64,000 bases of DNA, taken from contig NZ_CP036537.1 of assembly GCF_021184025.1 (NCBI RefSeq), forward strand, positions 3,720,001 through 3,784,000, read 5' to 3'. Below are positions 36,550 through 44,765 of the stretch, in pieces. A program made the translations under genes and the position numbers. Source of the DNA: Rhodopseudomonas boonkerdii (GTDB lineage Bacteria; Pseudomonadota; Alphaproteobacteria; Rhizobiales; Xanthobacteraceae). The notes beneath the pieces are model-generated. The model was not told the DNA's origin. It ran no database searches and saw only the letters and a list, made by a program, of their open reading frames with translations. Within the stretch, counting starts at the first letter, position 1. Every line of letters begins with the position of its first letter.

Positions 36550-37389
36550 CTACAGCAGCTTTCCATCCGCCCCGAAGAACGGATGCGGGCCGGCGAACTC
36601 GCCGATCGGCACCTGATGGGTAACGAGGTGGCCGCCCTCGCCGTCCGGAAACCAGACATGCAGATGAAACGCCGGCGGCTCGACGCGGAACGACGGCGGA
36701 CGGAGTTCAGCGAGATCGAGATCCACTGCATGGTTCGGCGCCGGACAGATCGTCGCCGCGGTTCCGGCGAAGATCGTCAGCGTCGCGCGGTGGACATGGC
36801 CGGCGGCGACGATGCGCACGCGCGGATGCTTGCGGACGATATCGGCGAGATCGTCCGCGTTATGCAGGTCCTGCACATCCATGTGCGCGATGCCGGTACG
36901 GAACGGCGGGTGATGCAGGAACAGCAGCGCGGGCCGATCCCTCGACGAGCCCAGCGTGGCATCGAGCCAGTCGAGCGTCGCCGGCTCCAGCGTGCCATAG
37001 GGCTTGCCGGGTACATGAGAATCCAGCAGCAGCACATCCAGCGGCCCGACGGTGCGCGCCTGATCGAGCGGACCCGATGCGTGCGCGTACGCGAAGTCGG
37101 GAAACGCCGCGCGCATCATGTCGCGCGCGTCATGATTACCGGGCACGCCGATGAACGGAATTTTCAGCGGCGCCAAGAGCCGCCACAGATGTTCGTATTC
37201 GCCCGGCGTCGGCGTGTCGACGAGATCGCCGGAGATGACGACCAGATCAGGCCGCGGATCGAGCGCGTTGAGTTCGGCGACGCAGCGCTCCAGCGCCTTG
37301 GCGGTATCGACCTTGTTATAGGCGAGCTCGCCCGGCGCCTTGATGTGAAGGTCGGACATCTGGGCAATGAGGATCGGCTTCGACATCAA
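36550..37389 (-). CDS. CpdA-like metallophosphoesterase
   Basis: This 279-residue calcineurin-like phosphoesterase has AQMSDLHI (D13, H15), a GDLVDTP metal site, GNHD and GHVHR, the complete dinuclear metal set. The family includes 3',5'-cAMP phosphodiesterase CpdA and glycerophosphodiesterases. It is the last gene of a minus-strand operon, overlapping the ABC ATPase gene by four bases. The context implies that it hydrolyses an imported phosphodiester or phosphonate-related compound. No signal peptide is present, so it acts in the cytoplasm. Confidence 0.9.
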   Translation of the reverse strand: MMSKPILIAQMSDLHIKAPGELAYNKVDTAKALERCVAELNALDPRPDLVVISGDLVDTPTPGEYEHLWRLLAPLKIPFIGVPGNHDARDMMRAAFPDFAYAHASGPLDQARTVGPLDVLLLDSHVPGKPYGTLEPATLDWLDATLGSSRDRPALLFLHHPPFRTGIAHMDVQDLHNADDLADIVRKHPRVRIVAAGHVHRATLTIFAGTAATICPAPNHAVDLDLAELRPPSFRVEPPAFHLHVWFPDGEGGHLVTHQVPIGEFAGPHPFFGADGKLL

Positions 37390-38447
37390 TCTTCTTTCGG
37401 CAACACGCGCACGGCATCCGGCGCGATCTGCAGGCCGACGCGGTCCCCTGCCCGCACATTGATCCTGTTCGGCGCGTCCACCGTCAATGGCCGGTTCGCC
37501 GCACCGGTCACGATGACACGCTGGCGGTCGCCGATGAAGCTGACGCTCTCGACATTGCCGCGCAGAAACGCGTCGCCTTCGGAGACGATACCGATGGTTT
37601 CCGGGCGGATCACCGCCACCGCTGCGGCCGTGTCGACCACATCGTTGAGCGCGAGCCAGCCGCCGGGCAACGCCAGCCGCCCGCCCGCGACCGGCCCCTC
37701 GATAATGTTGGCAGCGCCGACGAATTCGGCGACGAAGCGATTCTGCGGCTCGAAATAGACTTCGCGCGGCGTGCCTATCTGGGCGATGGCGCCCTTGCGC
37801 ATCACCACGATGCGGTCGCCAAGCTCCATGGCCTCGGCCTGATCGTGGGTCACATAGATCGCGGTGATGCCAAGCTCACGCAGCAATCGGTTGAGCTCGC
37901 TGCGCAGGCGGTCGCGCAGCGAGGCATCGAGCGCAGTCAGCGGCTCGTCGAGCAGCAGCACGCGCGGACGGACCGCGACCGCACGTGCGAGCGCCACGCG
38001 CTGACGCTGGCCGCCGGACAACTGGTCGATGCGGCGGTTTTCAAGCCCGCCGATATTGGTGAGCGCCACCATCTCGGCGACGCGCGCTTCGCGCTCCGCC
38101 TTGCCGACGCCGCGGATCTTGAGGCCATAGCCGATATTGTCGGCCACGGTCATGTTAGGAAACAGCGCATAGGACTGGAACACCATGCCTACATGACGCT
38201 GCTCGATGGGCGTCGTCGTCACGTCGTTCTTGTCGAACAGGATGCGACCGCCCGCGTCGGGCGTCTCGAGGCCGGCGATGATGCGCAGCATCGTGGTCTT
38301 GCCGCAGCCGGAGGGGCCGAGCAGCACCAGCGTCTCGCCGGCGACGATATCGAGCGAGGCCGGCGACAGCGCTTGCGTGCCGTCCGGAAAAGTCTTGCCG
38401 CAATTGACGACATGCACGGCGGCGCCGTGCGAGATGGTGCTATTCAT
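37386..38447 (-). CDS. ABC transporter ATPase, PotA/PhnT-like
   Basis: This 353-residue ATPase has Walker A LLGPSGCGKTT, signature LSGGQRQRVALARAV, Walker B LLLDEPLTALD and the H-loop YVTHDQAEAM. The C-terminal TOBE domain of about 110 residues is typical of spermidine, iron and 2-aminoethylphosphonate importers. The start at 38447 overlaps the permease by four bases (ATGA). The longer frame upstream is read-through of the permease gene in another phase. Confidence 0.93.
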   Translation of the reverse strand: MNSTISHGAAVHVVNCGKTFPDGTQALSPASLDIVAGETLVLLGPSGCGKTTMLRIIAGLETPDAGGRILFDKNDVTTTPIEQRHVGMVFQSYALFPNMTVADNIGYGLKIRGVGKAEREARVAEMVALTNIGGLENRRIDQLSGGQRQRVALARAVAVRPRVLLLDEPLTALDASLRDRLRSELNRLLRELGITAIYVTHDQAEAMELGDRIVVMRKGAIAQIGTPREVYFEPQNRFVAEFVGAANIIEGPVAGGRLALPGGWLALNDVVDTAAAVAVIRPETIGIVSEGDAFLRGNVESVSFIGDRQRVIVTGAANRPLTVDAPNRINVRAGDRVGLQIAPDAVRVLPKED

Positions 38448-39229
38448 CGGCTCTGGCTCTTGTCGGCAAACATCTGCATCGCCACCAGCAAGGGCACGAT
38501 CATGATCAAGAAGATCAGTGTGTAGGCGGAGGCGACTTCCAGCCGCATGGACGCATAGCTGTCGGCGAGACCGACGGGCAGCGTCTTGGTCAGCGGCGTG
38601 TGCAGCATCCAGGTCAGGTTGAACTCGCCGAGCGACAGCGTGATCACCATCAGCGATCCCGCGAGAATGCCGGGCATCGCGTTGAGTACGATCACATTGC
38701 GGAAGCGCGTCCACGGCGATGCACCGAGCGAGGCCGCGCCCTCGTCCAGCGTCTTTATGTCCACCGAGGCGAACACGGCCATCACCGAGCGCACCATGAA
38801 GGGCATGGTGAAGACCACATGGCCGGCGAGGATGAACAGCCACGATTGCCGGAAGGCGCCGAAGCTTCCATAGGTTAGCAGCAGCGCCAGCGCGATGGCC
38901 AGGCCGGGGATCGCCAGCGGGAGCGTGATGATCTCCTCGATCACCCGCGACAGCCGCCCGCCCCGCACATGAAGCGCATAAGCGGCGGGCACCCCGACGA
39001 CCAGCGTCACGATCAGCGTCGCGAAGGCGATCAGGAATGACAGGCCGATTTCGCCCTTGTAGAGACCCCAGACCTGCGCCACCCATTGCAGCGTAACACC
39101 GGACTGGATGCCGCGGAAGTAATTGACCGTGACGCCGGCCGAGATCGACAGGATCACAGGTACGACGAGGAAGGCCGCGACCAGCAATGTGAAGCCGAGT
39201 TGTCCCGCAAAGATCAGGCGATCGCGCAT
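38444..39229 (-). CDS. ABC transporter permease 2, PhnV-like
   Basis: This 261-residue inner-membrane permease has about six helices. The EAA loop is DEGAASLGASPWTRFRNVIV and a second hallmark is SLGEFNLTWML. It is translationally coupled to the ATPase gene and starts five bases after permease 1 ends. Confidence 0.92.
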   Translation of the reverse strand: MRDRLIFAGQLGFTLLVAAFLVVPVILSISAGVTVNYFRGIQSGVTLQWVAQVWGLYKGEIGLSFLIAFATLIVTLVVGVPAAYALHVRGGRLSRVIEEIITLPLAIPGLAIALALLLTYGSFGAFRQSWLFILAGHVVFTMPFMVRSVMAVFASVDIKTLDEGAASLGASPWTRFRNVIVLNAMPGILAGSLMVITLSLGEFNLTWMLHTPLTKTLPVGLADSYASMRLEVASAYTLIFLIMIVPLLVAMQMFADKSQSR

Positions 39230-39233
39230 GTCC

Positions 39234-40049
39234 TCACCCCGCCGCGGCGACGGCGCCGCCGGTCATGCTGCGCGCCAGCGCGAGGATCGCCCAGGCGACG
39301 ACGCCAAGGCCGATGGAGAGCGCCGCCGAGATCGCGAAATTCGCAGCCAGCGTGAACTCGGTATAGATCAGCATCGGAAGTACATCGATATTCGTGGCAA
39401 GCGTGAAAGCCGTTCCGAACGCACCCATTGCGGTCGCAAAGGCGATCGCACCGGACGCGACGAAGGCCGGGACCAGCGCCGGCAGCACCACATCGCGCTG
39501 CACCTCCCACGGACTGGCGCCCAGCGAGCGCGCGGCCTCCTCCAAGCCCATATCGAGCTTCTGCACCGCCGCCATGATGGTGAGGATCACCCGCGGGATC
39601 GAAAAATAGAGATAGCCGAGAAACAGGCCGAAAATCGAATAGGCGAACACCACCTTCTCGCCGGACAGCACCAGTGTGATCGCGCCGACAATCCCCTGGC
39701 GACCGGCGAGCAGAATAATGAGGAAGCCGACAACGACACCCGGAAAAGCGAGCGGAAAGGTCAGCATCGCGATCAGCACGGTACGGCCGGGGAAGCGATG
39801 GCGCTGCAGGAACAGGCCGGCGATGGTGGCAATGACGAGCGTGGCAATCGTCGTCGCCGCGGCGAGCACCACCGTATTGATCAGCGTGGCGCGATAGCGT
39901 GGCTCGGTCAGGATCGCGAGATAGGCACCGACGCCGCGCGGTCCATCGGCGCCGACGGCGACCAGTTGCGCCATCGGCAGAACGAAGAAGGCTGCCGTCA
40001 CCACCACGAGCGGCAGCAGGCAGAGGGAGATGAAATTACGGTGTGACAT
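39234..40049 (-). CDS. ABC transporter permease 1, PhnU-like
   Basis: This permease of about 271 residues has six helices and an EAA loop LEEAARSLGASPWEVQRDVV. The ATG at 40049 is preferred to one at 40070, which has its ribosome site abutting the start and lies at the edge of a repeat element. It pairs with the neighbouring permease to form the channel. Confidence 0.9.
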   Translation of the reverse strand: MSHRNFISLCLLPLVVVTAAFFVLPMAQLVAVGADGPRGVGAYLAILTEPRYRATLINTVVLAAATTIATLVIATIAGLFLQRHRFPGRTVLIAMLTFPLAFPGVVVGFLIILLAGRQGIVGAITLVLSGEKVVFAYSIFGLFLGYLYFSIPRVILTIMAAVQKLDMGLEEAARSLGASPWEVQRDVVLPALVPAFVASGAIAFATAMGAFGTAFTLATNIDVLPMLIYTEFTLAANFAISAALSIGLGVVAWAILALARSMTGGAVAAAG

Positions 40050-40066
40050 CGAGAGGAAACCTGCGG

Positions 40067-40198
40067 CCATCCTTCGAGATGCCCGCTACGCGGGCTCCTC
40101 AGGATGAGGGCGGAGTATAGCGCTATGGAAGACCCTCATGGTGAGGAGCCCGCGCAGCGGGCGTCTCGAACCATGCAGGCCGAGCGCTATCCTCATCC
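40067..40198. repeat. Intergenic inverted-repeat element, family D
   Basis: Contains CATCCTTCGAGATGCCCGC and CTCCTCAGGATGAGG at the left, then CCTCATGGTGAGGAGC and GTCTCGAACCATGC at the right. It is the same family as 33905-34045. Here it lies inside an operon, between the binding-protein gene and the permease gene, so it may set relative expression. Confidence 0.8.
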
Positions 40199-40213
40199 AT
40201 GCGCTTCCCTGCA

Positions 40214-41236
40214 TCAACGGACTTCGGCGAGATAGCGGTCGCTGAACGCCTTCTGGGCCAGCTCCATCTTGCCCCAGTCCACGCTCCTTGCGCGGGCATA
40301 TTCGCTGTCGGGCAGGAATTTGGCTTTCACCGCGTCCGGCAGATCGATCTTGCGGGCCGGACGAAGGTAAGCATTGGTCCAGATCGCCTGGCCCTTGTCG
40401 GACAGCAGGTAGTCCATCACCTTCTTGGCCTTGTCCTTGTGCGGCGCGTTCTTCACGAGACCGACCACATAGGGAAAGACGACGGTGCCCTCGCAGGGAA
40501 TCACGAATTCGAAATTGCCCTTCTCGGAATACTTGGCGCGATAGGCGTTGAAGTCATAATCGAGCAGGACCGGCATCTCGCCGGAAACGACACGGGCGTA
40601 AGACGTCTGCTTCGGCACCATGGCGTCGTTCTTCTTCAGCTCCTTGAAAAAGGCGATGGCCGGATCGAAGTTGGTGTCCGAACCACCGAGCGCCAGATTG
40701 GCAGCGACGGCACCGACATAGCCGACCGCAGCCGAAGTCGGATCGAGATATCCGACCATGCCCCGGTAGTCGGGCTTGGCGAGATCCTTCCAGCACTTCG
40801 GCACCGGCTTGCCGCCGAGTGCGTCCTTGTTGACGAAGAAGCCGAGCGTACCCGAATGGATCGTGGTCCAGTAGCCTTCGGCATCCTTCAGGCCGGCATC
40901 GACCTGATCCCAGCCGACAGGCTTGTAGGGCTCAAGCGCATCCTGGGTCTTGGCCTTCATGCCGAAGGTCACGCCGAAATAGCCGATATCGCCGACCGGA
41001 TTGGCCTTTTCCGCCAGGATCTGCGCGAGCGCCTGCCCGGAATTCTTGTTGTCATGCGGCATGTCGATATCGAGGTCGGCCTTGACAGCCTTGATCATCG
41101 ACGCCCAGTCCGCCCATTCCGGCGGGCAGTTGTAGCAGATCACATCGGCCGCGCGGGCCGGCTGCGTCACGGCAACGACTGCCAGCGCGGAAAGGGCAAA
41201 CAATAGGCGGGCGGGTTTCACGGCGATCGTCTCCAT
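40214..41236 (-). CDS. ABC transporter substrate-binding protein, iron/2-aminoethylphosphonate type
   Basis: This 340-residue periplasmic binding protein has a signal peptide (LLFALSALAVVAVTQPARA). Family landmarks are GQALAQILAEKANPVGDIGYF, KPDYRGMVGYLDPTSAAVGY and VVSGEMPVLLDYDFNAYR. It is the first gene of the operon encoding two permeases, an ATPase and a CpdA-like phosphoesterase. The family contains ferric, thiamine, 2-aminoethylphosphonate and spermidine-like binders; the nearby hydrolase points to a phosphorus compound, which is inference. Confidence 0.9.
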   Translation of the reverse strand: METIAVKPARLLFALSALAVVAVTQPARAADVICYNCPPEWADWASMIKAVKADLDIDMPHDNKNSGQALAQILAEKANPVGDIGYFGVTFGMKAKTQDALEPYKPVGWDQVDAGLKDAEGYWTTIHSGTLGFFVNKDALGGKPVPKCWKDLAKPDYRGMVGYLDPTSAAVGYVGAVAANLALGGSDTNFDPAIAFFKELKKNDAMVPKQTSYARVVSGEMPVLLDYDFNAYRAKYSEKGNFEFVIPCEGTVVFPYVVGLVKNAPHKDKAKKVMDYLLSDKGQAIWTNAYLRPARKIDLPDAVKAKFLPDSEYARARSVDWGKMELAQKAFSDRYLAEVR

Positions 41237-41445
41237 CCTGGCGCGGGCATCGTGCCGGCGCGGCTAAGGCGTGAGGGGAATGCGTGCCGCCCCACTATAG
41301 GCCGCTCATGAAACTTTTGCGACAAAGCTAACCCGCAGCGCGTTTGTGCACGGCCATGTTCACTCGGCCGTTCAGCGATACCTTCGCTATCGACATCGCC
41401 GGTTGCGGATGATCAGATTGTCTATCTGAATCAGGGTGCTTCAGC

Positions 41446-41877
41446 TTGACCGAGACGACCGAACGCGACCGCGGGCTGCTGAGCCTGATCGATCGGCTGG
41501 TGAAACGGCCAAACACCGGCTCGGCAACGAAGCCGTTGGACGCCGCCACCGACGACGGAGCGCGCGAAGGGCTCGATCCTGTCGTTCCCGAAGCGAAGGC
41601 ACCGGTTTCGCTCGAACCGCAAATCGCCGTCGAAAGCACGCGCGATGTGACCCGCATCGAACTCGCCGATCTCATCGTCAAGGCACTGAAGGCCAGCGAA
41701 GGATATCCGGACAGCGGCTTCGAGATCACCGTCTATGGCGCGCATCCCTGGAATGCCATGCTACGCATCACCCCTGCCGCCGGCGCCGTGAATGCCGAGA
41801 CGTGGCGCGACCGCCTGCAGGCGGTCGTGTTGCTGTTCCGCGACCGGTACGAAATCAAGGAAGACACCGACGCCTGA
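41446..41877 (+). CDS. Conserved hypothetical protein
   Basis: This 143-residue soluble protein begins at TTG with AGGG upstream. The first 60 residues are charged and probably disordered. The second half looks folded, with an aromatic and acidic core (FEITVYGAHPWNAMLRITP, then VVLLFRDRYEIKED). No family was recognised. The spacing suggests a stand-alone gene. Confidence 0.65.
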   Translation: MTETTERDRGLLSLIDRLVKRPNTGSATKPLDAATDDGAREGLDPVVPEAKAPVSLEPQIAVESTRDVTRIELADLIVKALKASEGYPDSGFEITVYGAHPWNAMLRITPAAGAVNAETWRDRLQAVVLLFRDRYEIKEDTDA

Positions 41878-41897
41878 GGCGTCTGTCCCACCCGAGG

Positions 41898-42191
41898 CTA
41901 TTTGCCGCCGCCGATATTGCCGCCTTCGATATGGCCGAGCGAGTTATTGCCGAAGGCCGAATTGCCGTTGTTGCCCTGCATGGAAGCGCCATAGCCGGGA
42001 TAATACCGCGTCCCGCGCATCATACCGTAAGAGCCATAGGCGGGCCCGCGCTGATAACCGTAACCACCGCCGTAGTGGTGGCCGTAGTGATACGAATGGT
42101 AGCCCCGCTTGATTTTTTTCGCGGACGCCGCCGTTGTGACGAAACTGGCGGCCAACAGGACAGCCGTTGTGATTGCCAATACTCTCTTCAT
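41898..42191 (-). CDS. Small secreted glycine/tyrosine-rich protein
   Basis: This 97-residue protein has a signal peptide (VLAITTAVLLAASFVTTAA) and a low-complexity mature part of Gly, Tyr and His (HYGHHYGGGYGYQRGPAYG) ending in Gly/Asn repeats. Such small envelope proteins are common in Bradyrhizobium. Its function is unknown. Confidence 0.75.
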   Translation of the reverse strand: MKRVLAITTAVLLAASFVTTAASAKKIKRGYHSYHYGHHYGGGYGYQRGPAYGSYGMMRGTRYYPGYGASMQGNNGNSAFGNNSLGHIEGGNIGGGK

Positions 42192-42291
42192 GGTGCTTCA
42201 CCTTCCCTGATTGAGGGAAAACGCCGCACACGCCTTCCCGTTCCGGAACGGCCGGTGCGGCAACGAGGATCACCACCCCTGTCCGGCCGCG

Positions 42292-43233
42292 TCAGACCGT
42301 CGCCTCACGCTCGACCGCGCGCAGCCGAACAAAGGCGGCCCAAGCCGCGCGGAAATCCGGCCCTGCGGCATCGATGGTCAACAAGGCCCGCTCGGCGTTG
42401 CGGATGTCGTCCACCGAGGGACGCGTCTTCGCGGCATCGGCCTTGTGCAGCGCCCAGCGTTGCTCGACATCCCTTGCCAACGCCAGGGCATCGGCATTGC
42501 TGAGCTTCGGTCCCGGCCTGGACAGTTCGTGGTCCGGCGGGAACGCCGGCCATGCTGCCGGCGGCTTGTCCTGCCGCCTTTCGGTCTCGTCGGGGATCGT
42601 CGGTTTGGCCGCAGCCGTTTTGAATGGTCCCCCCGCCTGACCGACCGCGGGCGCAGTCTGCTGCCCCGAAAAATGCTGTAGTTGCTGCTGCATGGTGCCG
42701 CCGACGCCGCCCGTACTCGCATGGGACGAACCACCCGCGAGACTCGACAGCACCGTCGTATCGGCGCCCGGCAAAGCTTTCTGGATGGTCTTTACGGCCG
42801 CGATCGCACCCGGCGAAACGGTGCCCCGCTTCTGAGCGATCTTCTCTTCCTCGTCCGTCACCGGACAGACGCGATAGGCATCGTGCCGCTGCGCGATGGA
42901 GCCGTCGTCATCGATCCGGGCGAAGTCGATCGCCACGGTGTAGACGAAGGCCCGGGGGTCGGCATAAGCGCCGGTGCGGTCCTTGGCCCGCACGCTGCCG
43001 CAGACATATTTCTTGCCGTCGGCCTCGACCGAGCGCAACCCGTCGAATTCCGCCGACGATGGATTGAGCAGCAGCCGCGACACGGCGGTGCGGGCCTTGG
43101 ACTGATTGGTGGTCAGCACCGCGTCGATCACCTTTTCCGGCTTGATGAAAGACGGTTGATAATAAAATACCGACGCGGTGGCGAAAAAGATGGTGCCTAT
43201 GCCGCCTGCGATCGTGGCTGCTGCCAAATTCAT
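42292..43233 (-). CDS. Membrane-anchored hypothetical protein
   Basis: This 313-residue protein has one N-terminal membrane helix (IAGGIGTIFFATASVFYY). A folded region follows (about residues 45-130) with a cysteine pair in KYVCGSVRAKD and YRVCPV. The rest is low-complexity Pro/Ala-rich with a charged helix near the end. No catalytic motif was seen. It is convergent with nothing and divergent from the GGDEF gene across 329 bases. Confidence 0.75.
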   Translation of the reverse strand: MNLAAATIAGGIGTIFFATASVFYYQPSFIKPEKVIDAVLTTNQSKARTAVSRLLLNPSSAEFDGLRSVEADGKKYVCGSVRAKDRTGAYADPRAFVYTVAIDFARIDDDGSIAQRHDAYRVCPVTDEEEKIAQKRGTVSPGAIAAVKTIQKALPGADTTVLSSLAGGSSHASTGGVGGTMQQQLQHFSGQQTAPAVGQAGGPFKTAAAKPTIPDETERRQDKPPAAWPAFPPDHELSRPGPKLSNADALALARDVEQRWALHKADAAKTRPSVDDIRNAERALLTIDAAGPDFRAAWAAFVRLRAVEREATV

Positions 43234-43562
43234 CTGCGCCCCGCCCTGTCCCTCGGAGCGTCATGCCCCGACCACGGCCTTTTGTCCGGGGTCATCGAGA
43301 AATCCCCGCCACGGTCATAGCTGACGGGTCTCTAGAGTTGGTTACCGCGATGACGACAATTGCGGGTTGGCCTTCGGTAAGACGCCACGCGAGCGTAAGG
43401 TCCGAAGGGATCTCAACGACATGCGGCGCCTCATCGCGCCGGACCGGCGATCCCGGTAACAATTTCCTCACCATAGAATTCGAATGGCAGCGCGGTTGTC
43501 CAGTGCTAAGAGGTGTTGGGCGTATTACGGGTCAACTCCAGATCATTTCATTGCCTCGTGTC
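43234..43562. other. Spacer upstream of the GGDEF gene
   Basis: These 329 bases contain no confident gene. A 60-codon minus-strand frame at 43292-43474 (PHVVEIPSDLTLAWRL) reads somewhat protein-like but has no clear ribosome site. Confidence 0.4.
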
Positions 43563-44708
43563 ATGTTTCTCGATCAGCACTCCCTTTTCATTGCCATCGG
43601 CGTATCCTGCACCGCGCTCGCATTTACCTTGCTTGCGACCTGGATAGTTGCACGCTCGGAGACCTATCTGCTGACCTGGTCCACGGGGCTGACGCTGACC
43701 GTTCTGGCACTGTTGTTCTATCTCGGCATCGAACGCTACGACCCGATCTACCAACTCGTGTCCTTCCTTCTGCTGATCCTCGGCTTCAGCCTGATCTATC
43801 GGGGCACCATCCAGTTCTGCACAAATCGATCGAGCTGGACGTTGACGATCGCCGCGACGATGCTTGGGCTGGTGCCGACGACCCTGGCTTTCACAACGGG
43901 CTACACCGGCGTCGGCACCGCCTCCGCCAACTTCGCGATCGCCCTGCTGACAACGCTTGCGGCACATCAATACTGGAGCGCGCGTGCGGAAGCGCCGCTG
44001 CTGATGATCACCAATGCGCTGCTTTACCTGGTCACAGCCCTATCCTTTGCCGCATGCGGTTATGTGTTGCTTGACCAGGGTCAGTATGTGCTCACCGCGC
44101 GCCCCTCGAACTGGGCAGAGGAATTCAACTCGCTCATGGTGATTGTCGGCCTCACCGGCATCGGCGCCCTGTCGCTCACCATCAATCAGATTCGCACAGC
44201 CAACCGACACAAGTCGGATGCCATGACCGATCCGCTGACCGGTCTGCTCAATCGCCGCGCCTTGTTCGACGACCGCACGCATGAAGTGCCGCCGAACACG
44301 GCCATCCTGTTGATGGATCTCGATCACTTCAAGGCGATCAACGACAAGTTCGGCCATGCCGCCGGCGACCGCGTCCTGCGCGTTTTCGCCGAAGTGATTT
44401 TCTCCAATATCCGCGCGCACGACGTCGCGGCCCGCCTCGGCGGCGAGGAGTTCTGCATCCTTCTGCAGTCCTCAAGCCCGAAATCAGCATCGTCGGTCGC
44501 CGAACGCATTCGCGCCACGTTCGAAGGACTCGCATTCCAGACCCCGGACGGCACCATCAACGCGACGGTGAGCGTAGGAGTCGCGATCCTCTCATCCGAA
44601 CCGGAAACATTGCAAAGTTTGCTCGATCGCGCCGACGCCGCGCTCTACCGCGCCAAGGCCGATGGCCGCAACCGCGTCCATATTTCGGATTTTCACCTGG
44701 CGGCGTAA
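43563..44708 (+). CDS. Membrane diguanylate cyclase (GGDEF)
   Basis: This 381-residue protein has about six N-terminal membrane helices (residues 10-205) and a C-terminal GGDEF domain (about 215-381). DPLTGLLNRRAL marks its start, the active-site motif is GGEEF at 293-297, and RAHD at 284-287 is an intact RxxD inhibitory site five residues upstream. It should make cyclic di-GMP with product feedback. The ATG at 43563 fits the first membrane helix; the longer frame adds 100 unlikely residues. A link to the surface adhesins in this window is plausible but unproven. Confidence 0.93.
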   Translation: MFLDQHSLFIAIGVSCTALAFTLLATWIVARSETYLLTWSTGLTLTVLALLFYLGIERYDPIYQLVSFLLLILGFSLIYRGTIQFCTNRSSWTLTIAATMLGLVPTTLAFTTGYTGVGTASANFAIALLTTLAAHQYWSARAEAPLLMITNALLYLVTALSFAACGYVLLDQGQYVLTARPSNWAEEFNSLMVIVGLTGIGALSLTINQIRTANRHKSDAMTDPLTGLLNRRALFDDRTHEVPPNTAILLMDLDHFKAINDKFGHAAGDRVLRVFAEVIFSNIRAHDVAARLGGEEFCILLQSSSPKSASSVAERIRATFEGLAFQTPDGTINATVSVGVAILSSEPETLQSLLDRADAALYRAKADGRNRVHISDFHLAA

Positions 44709-44765
44709 TGGGCGTCGAGGATCGGCGGCAGCACGCCGGTCTGTGCGGCATTTTGCCGGCGCCTG

